A stretch of DNA of 64,000 nucleotides, taken from assembly GCF_012927325.1 (NCBI RefSeq), contig NZ_JABBGI010000026.1, positions 1 to 64,000 on the forward strand, given 5' to 3'. The stretch's first letter is position 1, and every line of letters starts with the position of its first letter. This document shows, one piece after another, positions 45,225 to 52,865 of this stretch. Origin of the DNA: Chryseobacterium antibioticum (GTDB taxonomy: Bacteria; Bacteroidota; Bacteroidia; Flavobacteriales; Weeksellaceae). The notes below the pieces were generated by a model that did no database searches, was not told the DNA's origin, and saw only the letters and a list, made by a program, of their open reading frames with translations. The position numbers were made by a program, and so were the translations under genes.

Positions 45225-46880
45225 ATGAAGACTAAACATCCTAAAGGCCTACCCTTTCTCTTTTTCACAGAAATGTGGGAGCGTTTTGGGTACTATCTGA
45301 TTCTTGGAATCTTTGTTCTTTATGTCATTGAGCCCACCGGACTAAAAGGAGGTCTTGGACTTCCGGACAAAACAGCTGATGATATTTTCGGAACATATAT
45401 CGCTTTGACCTACTTAACGCCATTCCTTGGAGGATTTTTGGCTGACAGAGTTTTAGGATATATTAAATCTATTTATCTGGGTGGAATTTTAATGGCTGCC
45501 GGATATATAGGAATGGGCGTTTTCAAAGAACTTCCTCTTTTCTATGGTTCCCTGGCATTGATCATCATTGGAAATGGTTTCTTTAAACCTACCATATCTA
45601 CACTTTTAGGAAACCTCTATTCTGAGGAACCTTATAAAGCCAATAAAGACTCCGGATACAATATTTTCTATATGGGAATCAATATCGGGGCATTCATTTG
45701 TAATATTATTGCTGCTTTCATGCGTAATAAATTCGGATGGGGTGAAGCGTTCATCACGGCAGGAGTAGGAATGTTGGTAGGTCTTGTTATCTTTACCATC
45801 GGAAGAAAACACTATATCCATGCGGCACAGATGAAACCTGTAGAAGAAGGAGACACCAAACTTTCTGAAATTTTAATGAAGGTTTTTGTCCCTGCCATTG
45901 CAGTTGGAGCTATAGGATGGTTCATTCCCGGAAACATTTTCGGAAGTGACAGTACAGACGCCTTTATTTTTGCGTGTGTCCCTGTAATTTATTTTTATGC
46001 CTCTCTTTACTTTAAAGCTAAGCCGGAAGAAAAGCCTTCTATCGGAGCTTTACTTTCAGTATTTCTGATCAGTATGTTTTTCTGGGCTGTTTTCAAACAG
46101 AACGGTACAGCTCTTACAAGATGGGCTAATTATTATACGGACAGAAGTGTTCCTGCTTCTTTGGAAAAACCTCTTGAAGATATTTATATGGTGGAAGGAA
46201 AGGGCTACGAAGACAAAGAAGTTTCTGTGTATGATAAACAGTTCCAGTCTCAAAAAGACAAAGATGGAAAAAGTATTAAGGAAACCGGAAAAGATATCTA
46301 CTTCAGAAATATTTCTCCTGAGCAACGTGCCGTTTTAGAGAAAAATCCTGAAACTAAAGTCTATTTATACAATACAGAATTATTCCAGTCTATCAATCCA
46401 TTCTGGGTAATCGCTCTTACTCCACTGGTGGTAGGATTCTGGGCTTTATTAAGAAGGAAAGGAAAAGAACCGTTAACCCCTACAAAAATTGTATTGGGAT
46501 TATTCATCTCCGGATTATCATGCCTGGTCATGGTTCTTGCCGTTATGGCTGGGAACAACGGTGCTGTAAAAGTTTCTCCGTTGTGGCTCGTTGCCGGCTA
46601 TGGAGTCATTACGGTCGGGGAATTATGCCTTTCTCCAATGGGACTTTCTTTTGTTTCCAAGCTTTCACCGGCGAGAATTACAGCATTGATGATGGGAGGT
46701 TTCTTCCTGGCCAACTCGGTTGGAAACAAGCTTTCGGGAATTCTGGCAAGTACATGGTACAATTACGACAACAAAATGAATTACTTCCTGGTCAACTTCG
46801 CTTTGTTAATATTTGCAACCCTTTTAGGACTGTCTATGTTAAAAAGATTAAACAAGATTATGAAGGAAAAAGGACACTAA
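45225..46880 (+). CDS. POT family peptide:proton symporter 1
   Basis: A 551-residue inner-membrane transporter of the PTR2/POT branch of MFS. I start at MKTKHPKGLPFLFF; the 23 codons before it lie in the 5' leader. Motifs: FFTEMWERFGYYLI (ExxERFxYY proton-coupling), LGGFLADRVLGY, GNGFFKPTISTLLGNLY, NIFYMGINIGAF, and FFWAVFKQNGTAL. An acidic/basic loop of about 75 residues sits between helices (EDIYMVEGKGYEDKEVS), longer than in the other two paralogues. Likely imports di- and tripeptides. It has its own terminator. Confidence 0.94.
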   Translation: MKTKHPKGLPFLFFTEMWERFGYYLILGIFVLYVIEPTGLKGGLGLPDKTADDIFGTYIALTYLTPFLGGFLADRVLGYIKSIYLGGILMAAGYIGMGVFKELPLFYGSLALIIIGNGFFKPTISTLLGNLYSEEPYKANKDSGYNIFYMGINIGAFICNIIAAFMRNKFGWGEAFITAGVGMLVGLVIFTIGRKHYIHAAQMKPVEEGDTKLSEILMKVFVPAIAVGAIGWFIPGNIFGSDSTDAFIFACVPVIYFYASLYFKAKPEEKPSIGALLSVFLISMFFWAVFKQNGTALTRWANYYTDRSVPASLEKPLEDIYMVEGKGYEDKEVSVYDKQFQSQKDKDGKSIKETGKDIYFRNISPEQRAVLEKNPETKVYLYNTELFQSINPFWVIALTPLVVGFWALLRRKGKEPLTPTKIVLGLFISGLSCLVMVLAVMAGNNGAVKVSPLWLVAGYGVITVGELCLSPMGLSFVSKLSPARITALMMGGFFLANSVGNKLSGILASTWYNYDNKMNYFLVNFALLIFATLLGLSMLKRLNKIMKEKGH

Positions 46881-46904
46881 TCCTTAATTATCATAAAGAA
46901 TAGC

Positions 46905-46935
46905 AAGCTGCAGAATCACTCTGCAGCTTTTTTAT
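46905..46935 (+). terminator. Terminator after POT 1
   Basis: 9-bp stem aagctgcag/ctgcagctt (46905-46913, 46921-46929) with a 7-nt loop and T-run. Confidence 0.85.
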
Positions 46936-46955
46936 TTAAATATAAAATTAAAACC

Positions 46956-46985
46956 TTGCCAAAAACTCAAAAAAAACTATATTTG
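46956..46985 (+). promoter_or_regulatory. Promoter of POT 2 (TTG, 19-nt spacer, TATATTTG)
   Basis: TTG at 46956-46958, then a 19-nt spacer and TATATTTG at 46978-46985: both consensus elements at standard spacing. The TTG could be misread as a start codon of the downstream gene, but here it acts as the -33 element, so translation begins at 47013. Confidence 0.8.
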
Positions 46986-47012
46986 TCAGTCTTAACAAAA
47001 ATTAACAATAGA

Positions 47013-48767
47013 ATGGATAATATTGAAGCATTAAGTCCGAAACCGGATGAATTTGTAGAGAATAAGAATTCAAGGCATCCAAAGGGATTGTGGGTTCTTT
47101 TTGGAACAGAAATGTGGGAGCGTTTCAACTTTTATGGGATGAGAGCCCTTTTGACGCTCTTTATGGTAAATTCCTTATTAATAAAAGAAGCTGATGCGGC
47201 AATCATTTACGGTGGATTTTTAGCTTTATGTTATTTAACTCCTCTTTTAGGAGGATTTATTGCGGATAAATATATCGGAAACAGAAATGCCATCTTAATC
47301 GGTGGATCTTTAATGGCTATCGGCCAGTTTCTCCTATTTATCAGTGCCTCTACTTTCTCTGCCGATCTGGGCAGTTCTAAAATGATCATGTGGCTGGCTT
47401 TATTCGTTATCATTTTCGGTAATGGATTTTTCAAGCCTAACATTTCCTCAATGGTGGGAAGTCTTTATCCTAAGCAGGAGAAATCTAAATTAGACTCAGC
47501 TTTTACGATTTTCTATATGGGGATCAACATCGGAGCATTCCTGGGACAGTTCATCTGCCCTTACGTGGGAGATGTGAAAGATGCAGCCACTGGAGTAAGA
47601 GATATTTTTGCTTTTAAATGGGGATTCTTAGCGGCTTCAATTGCAATGATAATTGGAACGATAACATTCTTTATTCTTAAAAATAAATATGTGGTAACAC
47701 CGGAAGGAAGACCTATCGGTGGGTTGCCTAAGAATAATACAAGTGCAGACTTTGAAGAAGGTGAAACTCAGACAGCAAAATTCTCAGGAACATCTTTAGG
47801 GATTACCGGATTTTTATTTGTCGTTTTATTCTTTGTCTTCAGATACCTGCTGGTAGGAGAATTTGGATTTAAAGCAGTTGAAATGGGGCAAATGATCAAG
47901 GGAATCATTTATCCTTTCATCTATGCGGCTGGTATTTCTTTAGCCTTCCTTATCATGAGTTCTGCAGAAAACAAGATTGAAAGACAAAGAATCTGGGTAA
48001 TCTATATTGTATCCTTCTTTATCATTTTCTTCTGGGCAGCTTTCGAGCAGGCAGGATCTTCATTAACCTTTATCGCAGATAATCAAACAGACAGAAATAT
48101 TTTCGGATGGAATATGCCGCCTTCAATGGTTCAGATCTTCAACGGTATTTTCGTTGTTTTATTAGCAGTTCCATTCAGTTTAACATGGGATAAATTGAGA
48201 ACAAAAGGAAGAGAGCCCGTGTCTCCTTTCAAGCAGGCAATGGGATTAGCATTGATTGCTCTTTCTTATTTCATCATTGCACACAACGTAAAAGATCTTG
48301 GAAATTCAGGATTATTGGCCATCAAATGGTTAATGCTTCTTTATTTCATCCAGACTTGTGGTGAACTATGTTTATCTCCAATCGGTTTATCATTGGTAGG
48401 TAAGCTTGCACCAAAGAGATTTGCCTCTTTATTATATGGTGTCTTCTTTATTTCCAATGCTGCAGGTTATGCTTTGGCAGGTTCATTAGGAGCACTTATT
48501 CCGGCTACAGGTGATAAATTCACTAAAGCACAAGAAATAGGAGTTAATCTTCAGGATGTTTTAGATAAAAAAGTAACATTGACTGCTGATCAGGCAGCAG
48601 CATTTGAGAAAGCTCAGTTACCATTGCAAAATCCTACATTTGCAGGATTTGAGATCCACAACCTATTCGAATTCTTTATGGTATTCGTAGTACTTTGTGG
48701 TATCGCAGCTGTCATTTTGGCGTTACTTTCTCCAATCTTAAAGAAAATGATGCACGGTGTAAAATAA
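47013..48767 (+). CDS. POT family peptide:proton symporter 2
   Basis: A 584-residue peptide symporter starting at MDNIEALSPKPDEF. A hydrophilic N-terminal tail of ~25 residues precedes the first helix (RHPKGLWVLFGTEMWERFNFYGMRALL). Further signatures are FGNGFFKPNISSMVGSLYP, TIFYMGINIGAFLGQF, IIFFWAAFEQAGSSL and CGELCLSPIGLSLVGKLAP. An unusual extracytoplasmic insert (residues ~515-555, QEIGVNLQDVLDKKVTL) lies before the last helix. Likely takes up di/tripeptides with protons. Own promoter and terminator. Confidence 0.95.
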   Translation: MDNIEALSPKPDEFVENKNSRHPKGLWVLFGTEMWERFNFYGMRALLTLFMVNSLLIKEADAAIIYGGFLALCYLTPLLGGFIADKYIGNRNAILIGGSLMAIGQFLLFISASTFSADLGSSKMIMWLALFVIIFGNGFFKPNISSMVGSLYPKQEKSKLDSAFTIFYMGINIGAFLGQFICPYVGDVKDAATGVRDIFAFKWGFLAASIAMIIGTITFFILKNKYVVTPEGRPIGGLPKNNTSADFEEGETQTAKFSGTSLGITGFLFVVLFFVFRYLLVGEFGFKAVEMGQMIKGIIYPFIYAAGISLAFLIMSSAENKIERQRIWVIYIVSFFIIFFWAAFEQAGSSLTFIADNQTDRNIFGWNMPPSMVQIFNGIFVVLLAVPFSLTWDKLRTKGREPVSPFKQAMGLALIALSYFIIAHNVKDLGNSGLLAIKWLMLLYFIQTCGELCLSPIGLSLVGKLAPKRFASLLYGVFFISNAAGYALAGSLGALIPATGDKFTKAQEIGVNLQDVLDKKVTLTADQAAAFEKAQLPLQNPTFAGFEIHNLFEFFMVFVVLCGIAAVILALLSPILKKMMHGVK

Positions 48768-48788
48768 CCACATCAATAAAATACAATA

Positions 48789-48820
48789 AAACCTCTGCTA
48801 AGTCGGAGGTTTTTTTTATT
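48789..48820 (+). terminator. Terminator after POT 2
   Basis: Stem aaacctc/gaggttt with the inner loop tgctaagtcg and a T-run on the plus strand, 20 bp past the stop and just ahead of the nuclease gene. Confidence 0.85.
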
Positions 48821-48825
48821 TTCGT

Positions 48826-49824
48826 ATGATGGAAATTTCCGAAGATTCTTTATTTCAATCCGTAAAGGAAATTATTAGGCAGTCGCGCGAAAAAGTGTTT
48901 CGGATAGCGAATTCTACTTTACTGCTTACTTACTGGCAGATCGGACAACTGATCGTAGAAGATGAGCAACAGGGAAAAGAACGCGCTGAATACGGAAAGC
49001 AAACATTAAAAAATCTTTCTAAAAAACTTTCTCTGGAATTTGGAAAAGGTTTTGATGAAAGTAATTTAAGAAATATGCGGTCTTTTTATCAGGCATTTCC
49101 AATTTGCGACGCATTGCGTCACGAATTGAGTTGGACCCATTACAGATTACTGATAAGACTTGATCACATTGATAAAATGAACTATTACATCAATGAAGCC
49201 GTCCAAAATAACTGGAATTACAGAGACTTGAAAAGACAGATCAATTCACTCGCTTACGAAAGAGGAGTGTTGGAACACAAAAAATCTCCGGCAGAAAATA
49301 TTCACAGCATCTTAAAAGATCCTTACATTTTTGAATTCTTAGGTTTAACACCGGATCAAAAGTTTTCTGAAAAGGAAATTGAAACAGCCATCATCGACCA
49401 TATTCAAAAATTTCTTCTGGAATTCGGAAAAGGATTTGCTTTTGTGGCAAGACAGCAGCATATTTCCACGGATACTTCAGATTTTTATATTGACCTGGTT
49501 TTTTACAATTATATCCTAAAGTGCTTTGTCATTATAGACCTTAAAACAGGAGAACTCTCCCATCAGGACATCGGGCAGATCGATATGTATGTACGGATGT
49601 ATGATGATCTGAAACGCGGAGAAGGAGATAATCCAACGATAGGAATTTTACTCTGTTCCGAAAAAGATGAGACCATTGTAAAGTATTCCGTTCTGAATGA
49701 CAAAAACAATCTCTTTGCCAGCAAGTACCTCCTTTACCTTCCAAAAGAAGAAGAATTAAAAGAAATCATTGATCAGGACAGAATCCGTTTTGAACTGGAC
49801 CAAAACAACAATAAACAACCCTAA
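48826..49824 (+). CDS. YhcG/DUF1016 PD-(D/E)XK nuclease-family protein
   Basis: A 332-residue protein. The N-terminal DUF1016 helical domain shows LLTYWQIGQLIVEDEQQGKERAEYGKQTL, KGFDESNLRNMRSFYQAFP and ELSWTHYRLLIRL. The C-terminal PD-(D/E)XK nuclease domain (residues ~170-320) includes FARVARQQHISTDTSDF-like sequence (here FAFVARQQHISTDTSDFYID), then CFVIIDLKTGELSHQDIGQIDMYV, with D and LKTGE giving the nuclease-type catalytic core. YhcG-type proteins are often found in mobile or defence regions. It starts inside the terminator spacer and interrupts the POT array. Two ATG codons at the start are equivalent. Confidence 0.92.
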   Translation: MMEISEDSLFQSVKEIIRQSREKVFRIANSTLLLTYWQIGQLIVEDEQQGKERAEYGKQTLKNLSKKLSLEFGKGFDESNLRNMRSFYQAFPICDALRHELSWTHYRLLIRLDHIDKMNYYINEAVQNNWNYRDLKRQINSLAYERGVLEHKKSPAENIHSILKDPYIFEFLGLTPDQKFSEKEIETAIIDHIQKFLLEFGKGFAFVARQQHISTDTSDFYIDLVFYNYILKCFVIIDLKTGELSHQDIGQIDMYVRMYDDLKRGEGDNPTIGILLCSEKDETIVKYSVLNDKNNLFASKYLLYLPKEEELKEIIDQDRIRFELDQNNNKQP

Positions 49825-49845
49825 TAAAATCAATCATATACAATT

Positions 49846-51357
49846 ATGAGCTTAACTCTAGATGAAATACAAAATTTCAAAGGAAAATATCCCAGACAGA
49901 TCTGGAGCCTGTTTTTCTCTGAAATGTGGGAACGTTTCTGTTTCTACGGAATGCGCGGAATGCTAGTTTTCTTCATGATCTCACAGCTGAATTTCCATGA
50001 AAAAGAAGCTAATCTTCAATATGGCGCTACCCAAGCATTCGTATATGCCTTTACATTTGTCGGCGGTCTTTTTGCCGATAAAATCCTTGGATTCAGAAAA
50101 TCACTCTTTTGGGGTGGACTTCTGATGATTGTGGGAAGTTTAATCCTGGCAGCCGATCCGCATAAATTCTTCTTCTTAGGAATAGCATTTACCGTAGTGG
50201 GAACAGGTTTCTTTAAACCTAATATCTCATCTATGGTAGGGCAGCTTTATAAACCAAACGACTCAAGAGCAGATGCGGGCTTTTCTCTTTTCTACGCAGG
50301 GATCAATCTGGGTGCTTTACTGGGTGGGTATCTATGTATTGCGATCGGTAAAGGAGAAATTCTAGGCAGTGTTATTTCAGAAGCCATGAGATGGAATGTC
50401 GCCTTTGGTCTGGCTTCTGTGGTTATGGTAATAAGTCTTATCAATTTCATTTTTACACAGAAAAGAATGGGAACTATCGGTCTTCAGCCGGGGCATCCTT
50501 TGGCGGAAGTAAAAGCTGCACCGATTCCAAAATGGAAAGAATACGGAGTATATGTTTTATCTCTTATTTTCGTTCCAATTATCATGAAAATGGTAGCCAA
50601 AACAGAATACACAGACTATTTTATGTGGACCATCGGGCCATTAACACTGATTTATCTGTTCTATGAAATGTCAAAAGTAACCGCATCAGAACGTAAAAAA
50701 CTTTGGGCTGCTTTAGTTTTTATCATTTTCTCTATTGTGTTCTGGGGGATTTACGAACAGAGCGGAGGTTCTTTAAGTATTTTCGCGGCTAAAAACCTCA
50801 ATAAAGATCTTCTCGGATTAGATCCGAATGGGGTAAATAACTCCGGAGGTGCATTTTTTATTATTTTCCTTGCCCCAATTATTGGTCTTCTATGGATTTG
50901 GCTGAACAAAAGAAAAATTGAGCCAAATACCATCGTTAAATTCGGTTTAGGATTTATCTTCCTGGGTATTGGATATTATGTCTTATTTGCAACCAGACTT
51001 TTTGCAGACCTTCAGGGAATTACATCTCTGAACTTTTTCACGCTGGCATTATTGATCATCACTCTTGGAGAATTGTGTCTGTCACCGATCGGATTATCGA
51101 TTATGACGAAACTTTCCACCAAGAATCTTCAGGGAATGATGATGGGAATGTGGTTCCTGGCCTCGGCTTACGGACAGTATGTGGCTGGAATTATCGGAGC
51201 GGGACTTGCCACGGCAAAAAAAGGTTCTACCAACTATGATGTTTTAATCACTTATACTGATGGATATAAACAATTGGGATTATACGCGGTAATTGCCGGT
51301 GTGGTATTAATTTTGATATCTCCGTTTGTGAAAAAATTAATGCAAGATGTAAAATAA
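49846..51357 (+). CDS. POT family peptide:proton symporter 3
   Basis: A 503-residue symporter beginning MSLTLDEIQNFKGKYPRQIW. Signatures: FFSEMWERFCFYGMRGML, FVGGLFADKILGFRKSLF, GTGFFKPNISSMVGQLY, SLFYAGINLGALLGGYL, and FWGIYEQSGGSLSIF. It is the shortest of the three POT paralogues, without the large inserts of the others. It begins 21 bp after the nuclease gene and is probably co-transcribed with it. Next gene: a secreted thioredoxin (42 bp). Confidence 0.95.
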   Translation: MSLTLDEIQNFKGKYPRQIWSLFFSEMWERFCFYGMRGMLVFFMISQLNFHEKEANLQYGATQAFVYAFTFVGGLFADKILGFRKSLFWGGLLMIVGSLILAADPHKFFFLGIAFTVVGTGFFKPNISSMVGQLYKPNDSRADAGFSLFYAGINLGALLGGYLCIAIGKGEILGSVISEAMRWNVAFGLASVVMVISLINFIFTQKRMGTIGLQPGHPLAEVKAAPIPKWKEYGVYVLSLIFVPIIMKMVAKTEYTDYFMWTIGPLTLIYLFYEMSKVTASERKKLWAALVFIIFSIVFWGIYEQSGGSLSIFAAKNLNKDLLGLDPNGVNNSGGAFFIIFLAPIIGLLWIWLNKRKIEPNTIVKFGLGFIFLGIGYYVLFATRLFADLQGITSLNFFTLALLIITLGELCLSPIGLSIMTKLSTKNLQGMMMGMWFLASAYGQYVAGIIGAGLATAKKGSTNYDVLITYTDGYKQLGLYAVIAGVVLILISPFVKKLMQDVK

Positions 51358-51399
51358 GGTAAGCGAGATTATGCTTATTTTTACGTAAAATAACAAATT

Positions 51400-51933
51400 A
51401 TGAAGAAAGTTATAAGCATAATACTTTTACTTTTAGTAAGTTTTAGTTTCGCCCAGGTCAAATGGATGACTATTGAAGAAGCTTTAAAAGCTCAAAAGGA
51501 AAATCCAAAAAAAATCCTGATCGATTTTTATGCTGACTGGTGTGGCCCATGTAAGATCATGGATAAAAAGACTTATGGCCACGCTGTAATTGCCCAGATT
51601 TTAAATGAAAATTATTACCCTGTCAAGTTTAATGCTGAAGAAAAAAATTCTATTGAGGTTTTCGGGAGAACATTTTCCAATGATAACACTGAACATAAAA
51701 AAGGTAAAAATTCTCTGCATGAATTCACTCAATATATGAATGTAGGTGCTGTTCCAAGTACCGTGTTTCTGGATGAGAAAGGTGGTCCTATCACCATTCT
51801 TCAGGGAGAATTATCAGCAAAAGAACTTGAACCCTATTTAGAATTCATATCAAAAGATCTCTTCAAAAAGATCCGTTCCAGAGAACAATGGGAAGATTAT
51901 CAGAAGAAATTCAAATCTAAAATAAAAGATTAA
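51400..51933 (+). CDS. Secreted thioredoxin-like protein
   Basis: A 177-residue exported thioredoxin-fold protein. Signal peptide 1-19 (LLLLVSFSFAQ). The redox motif is DWCGPCKIMDKK (CGPC at about 50), the cis-proline is in VGAVPSTVFLDEKGG. Its reducing or isomerising role in the periplasm is inferred; no DsbD-like partner is adjacent. It carries an insert of about 15 residues between the redox helix and cis-Pro (EVFGRTFSNDNTEHKKGKN). Followed by a terminator. Confidence 0.9.
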   Translation: MKKVISIILLLLVSFSFAQVKWMTIEEALKAQKENPKKILIDFYADWCGPCKIMDKKTYGHAVIAQILNENYYPVKFNAEEKNSIEVFGRTFSNDNTEHKKGKNSLHEFTQYMNVGAVPSTVFLDEKGGPITILQGELSAKELEPYLEFISKDLFKKIRSREQWEDYQKKFKSKIKD

Positions 51934-51964
51934 ACTTTAAACCTCACAGGTTTCTTAAAAATAT

Positions 51965-51998
51965 AAGGCTTTCAGAATCATCTGAAAGCCTTTTTTCC
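51965..51998 (+). terminator. Terminator after the thioredoxin gene
   Basis: 12-bp stem aaggctttcaga/tctgaaagcctt with a 4-nt loop, then a T-run. Confidence 0.9.
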
Positions 51999-52134
51999 TT
52001 TACCTTCTAAATACAGTGTTTTCACCCTGCAAATTCAATAGAAACCCTCTAACTCATGTGTTGACAAATTTTAATCTTTGTTAAGAGTTAAAATACTCCA
52101 AATAATATTCACTTAACTAAAAAACAAAGACATC

Positions 52135-52758
52135 ATGAAAAATTCAAACATCCTGAAATTGATTCTGTTTATTTTTATGTATCAATTTTCAATCGCACAA
52201 AAAGTAGAAACCGTTTCATCTGTTAGTAGACCTACAGCTATGAAGTTATCAAAAAATCAACTTACAGACGTTCCCATTGCAAAATACATGGACGGTAATA
52301 TGGCTTTTTCAATACCCAAAAAGGCGCTTCAAACAGCAGTACAGGAAGCGGTAAATGGATTCAATCCAAATATTACGGTAGAAGATATTAAAATTGTAAA
52401 GTCCAATATAGACACTTACTATTTAGGGATTGTAGCAGGTAACAATTCTATGGAAAAAGCCACTATCTTTCTTCCTTTAGGTAGTACCGGAAATTCTCCT
52501 GATTATTTCTTTGTTCCCGGTCCGGGGCATGTTGTTACCTGTATTAATATCATAGGCTGTCCCAATGACTGCTCCATTGTAAAATATGGTCCCCAAAATG
52601 AACTTACAGGCTGTAATTGCGGAGGTTTCAATCCCGGCGGATCGCCTTCAAACGGAAATACATCTACTGTAGGATGTAATTTCAAGGTTAACAAATATAT
52701 TTTAGAAAAGGAATTATGCATGGCCATAAAAATAAAAATCGCTGCTTTTCTGGAATAA
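52135..52758 (+). CDS. Secreted cysteine-rich protein of unknown function
   Basis: A 207-residue protein with a signal peptide (residues 1-21, ending FSIAQ). The middle is soluble alpha/beta. The last ~70 residues hold seven cysteines in GHVVTCINIIGCPNDC, GCNCGGFNPGG and STVGCNF, with a Gly/Ser/Pro-rich linker between them. I do not recognise the family. The cysteines may form disulfides outside the membrane, which would fit the adjacent secreted thioredoxin gene, although a terminator separates the two. No T9SS sorting domain. Confidence 0.55.
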   Translation: MKNSNILKLILFIFMYQFSIAQKVETVSSVSRPTAMKLSKNQLTDVPIAKYMDGNMAFSIPKKALQTAVQEAVNGFNPNITVEDIKIVKSNIDTYYLGIVAGNNSMEKATIFLPLGSTGNSPDYFFVPGPGHVVTCINIIGCPNDCSIVKYGPQNELTGCNCGGFNPGGSPSNGNTSTVGCNFKVNKYILEKELCMAIKIKIAAFLE

Positions 52759-52789
52759 CATTCTTGTGAAAAAGCCATTATTCCAACGA

Positions 52790-52824
52790 AAAACCTCTTA
52801 ATTTTTTTTAAGAGGTTTTTATTT
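52790..52824 (+). terminator. Terminator after the Cys-rich gene
   Basis: 9-bp stem aacctctta/taagaggtt (52792-52800, 52809-52817) with a T-only loop and a T-rich tail. Confidence 0.8.
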
Positions 52825-52865
52825 ATACTAAGTTTTAACGATATTCGCATTTGTAAAATTATCAT

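Noticed and set aside
46956..47012. N-terminal extension of POT 2 starting at TTG
   Set aside because: The TTG is a -33 promoter element and the extension does not match POT family N-termini.
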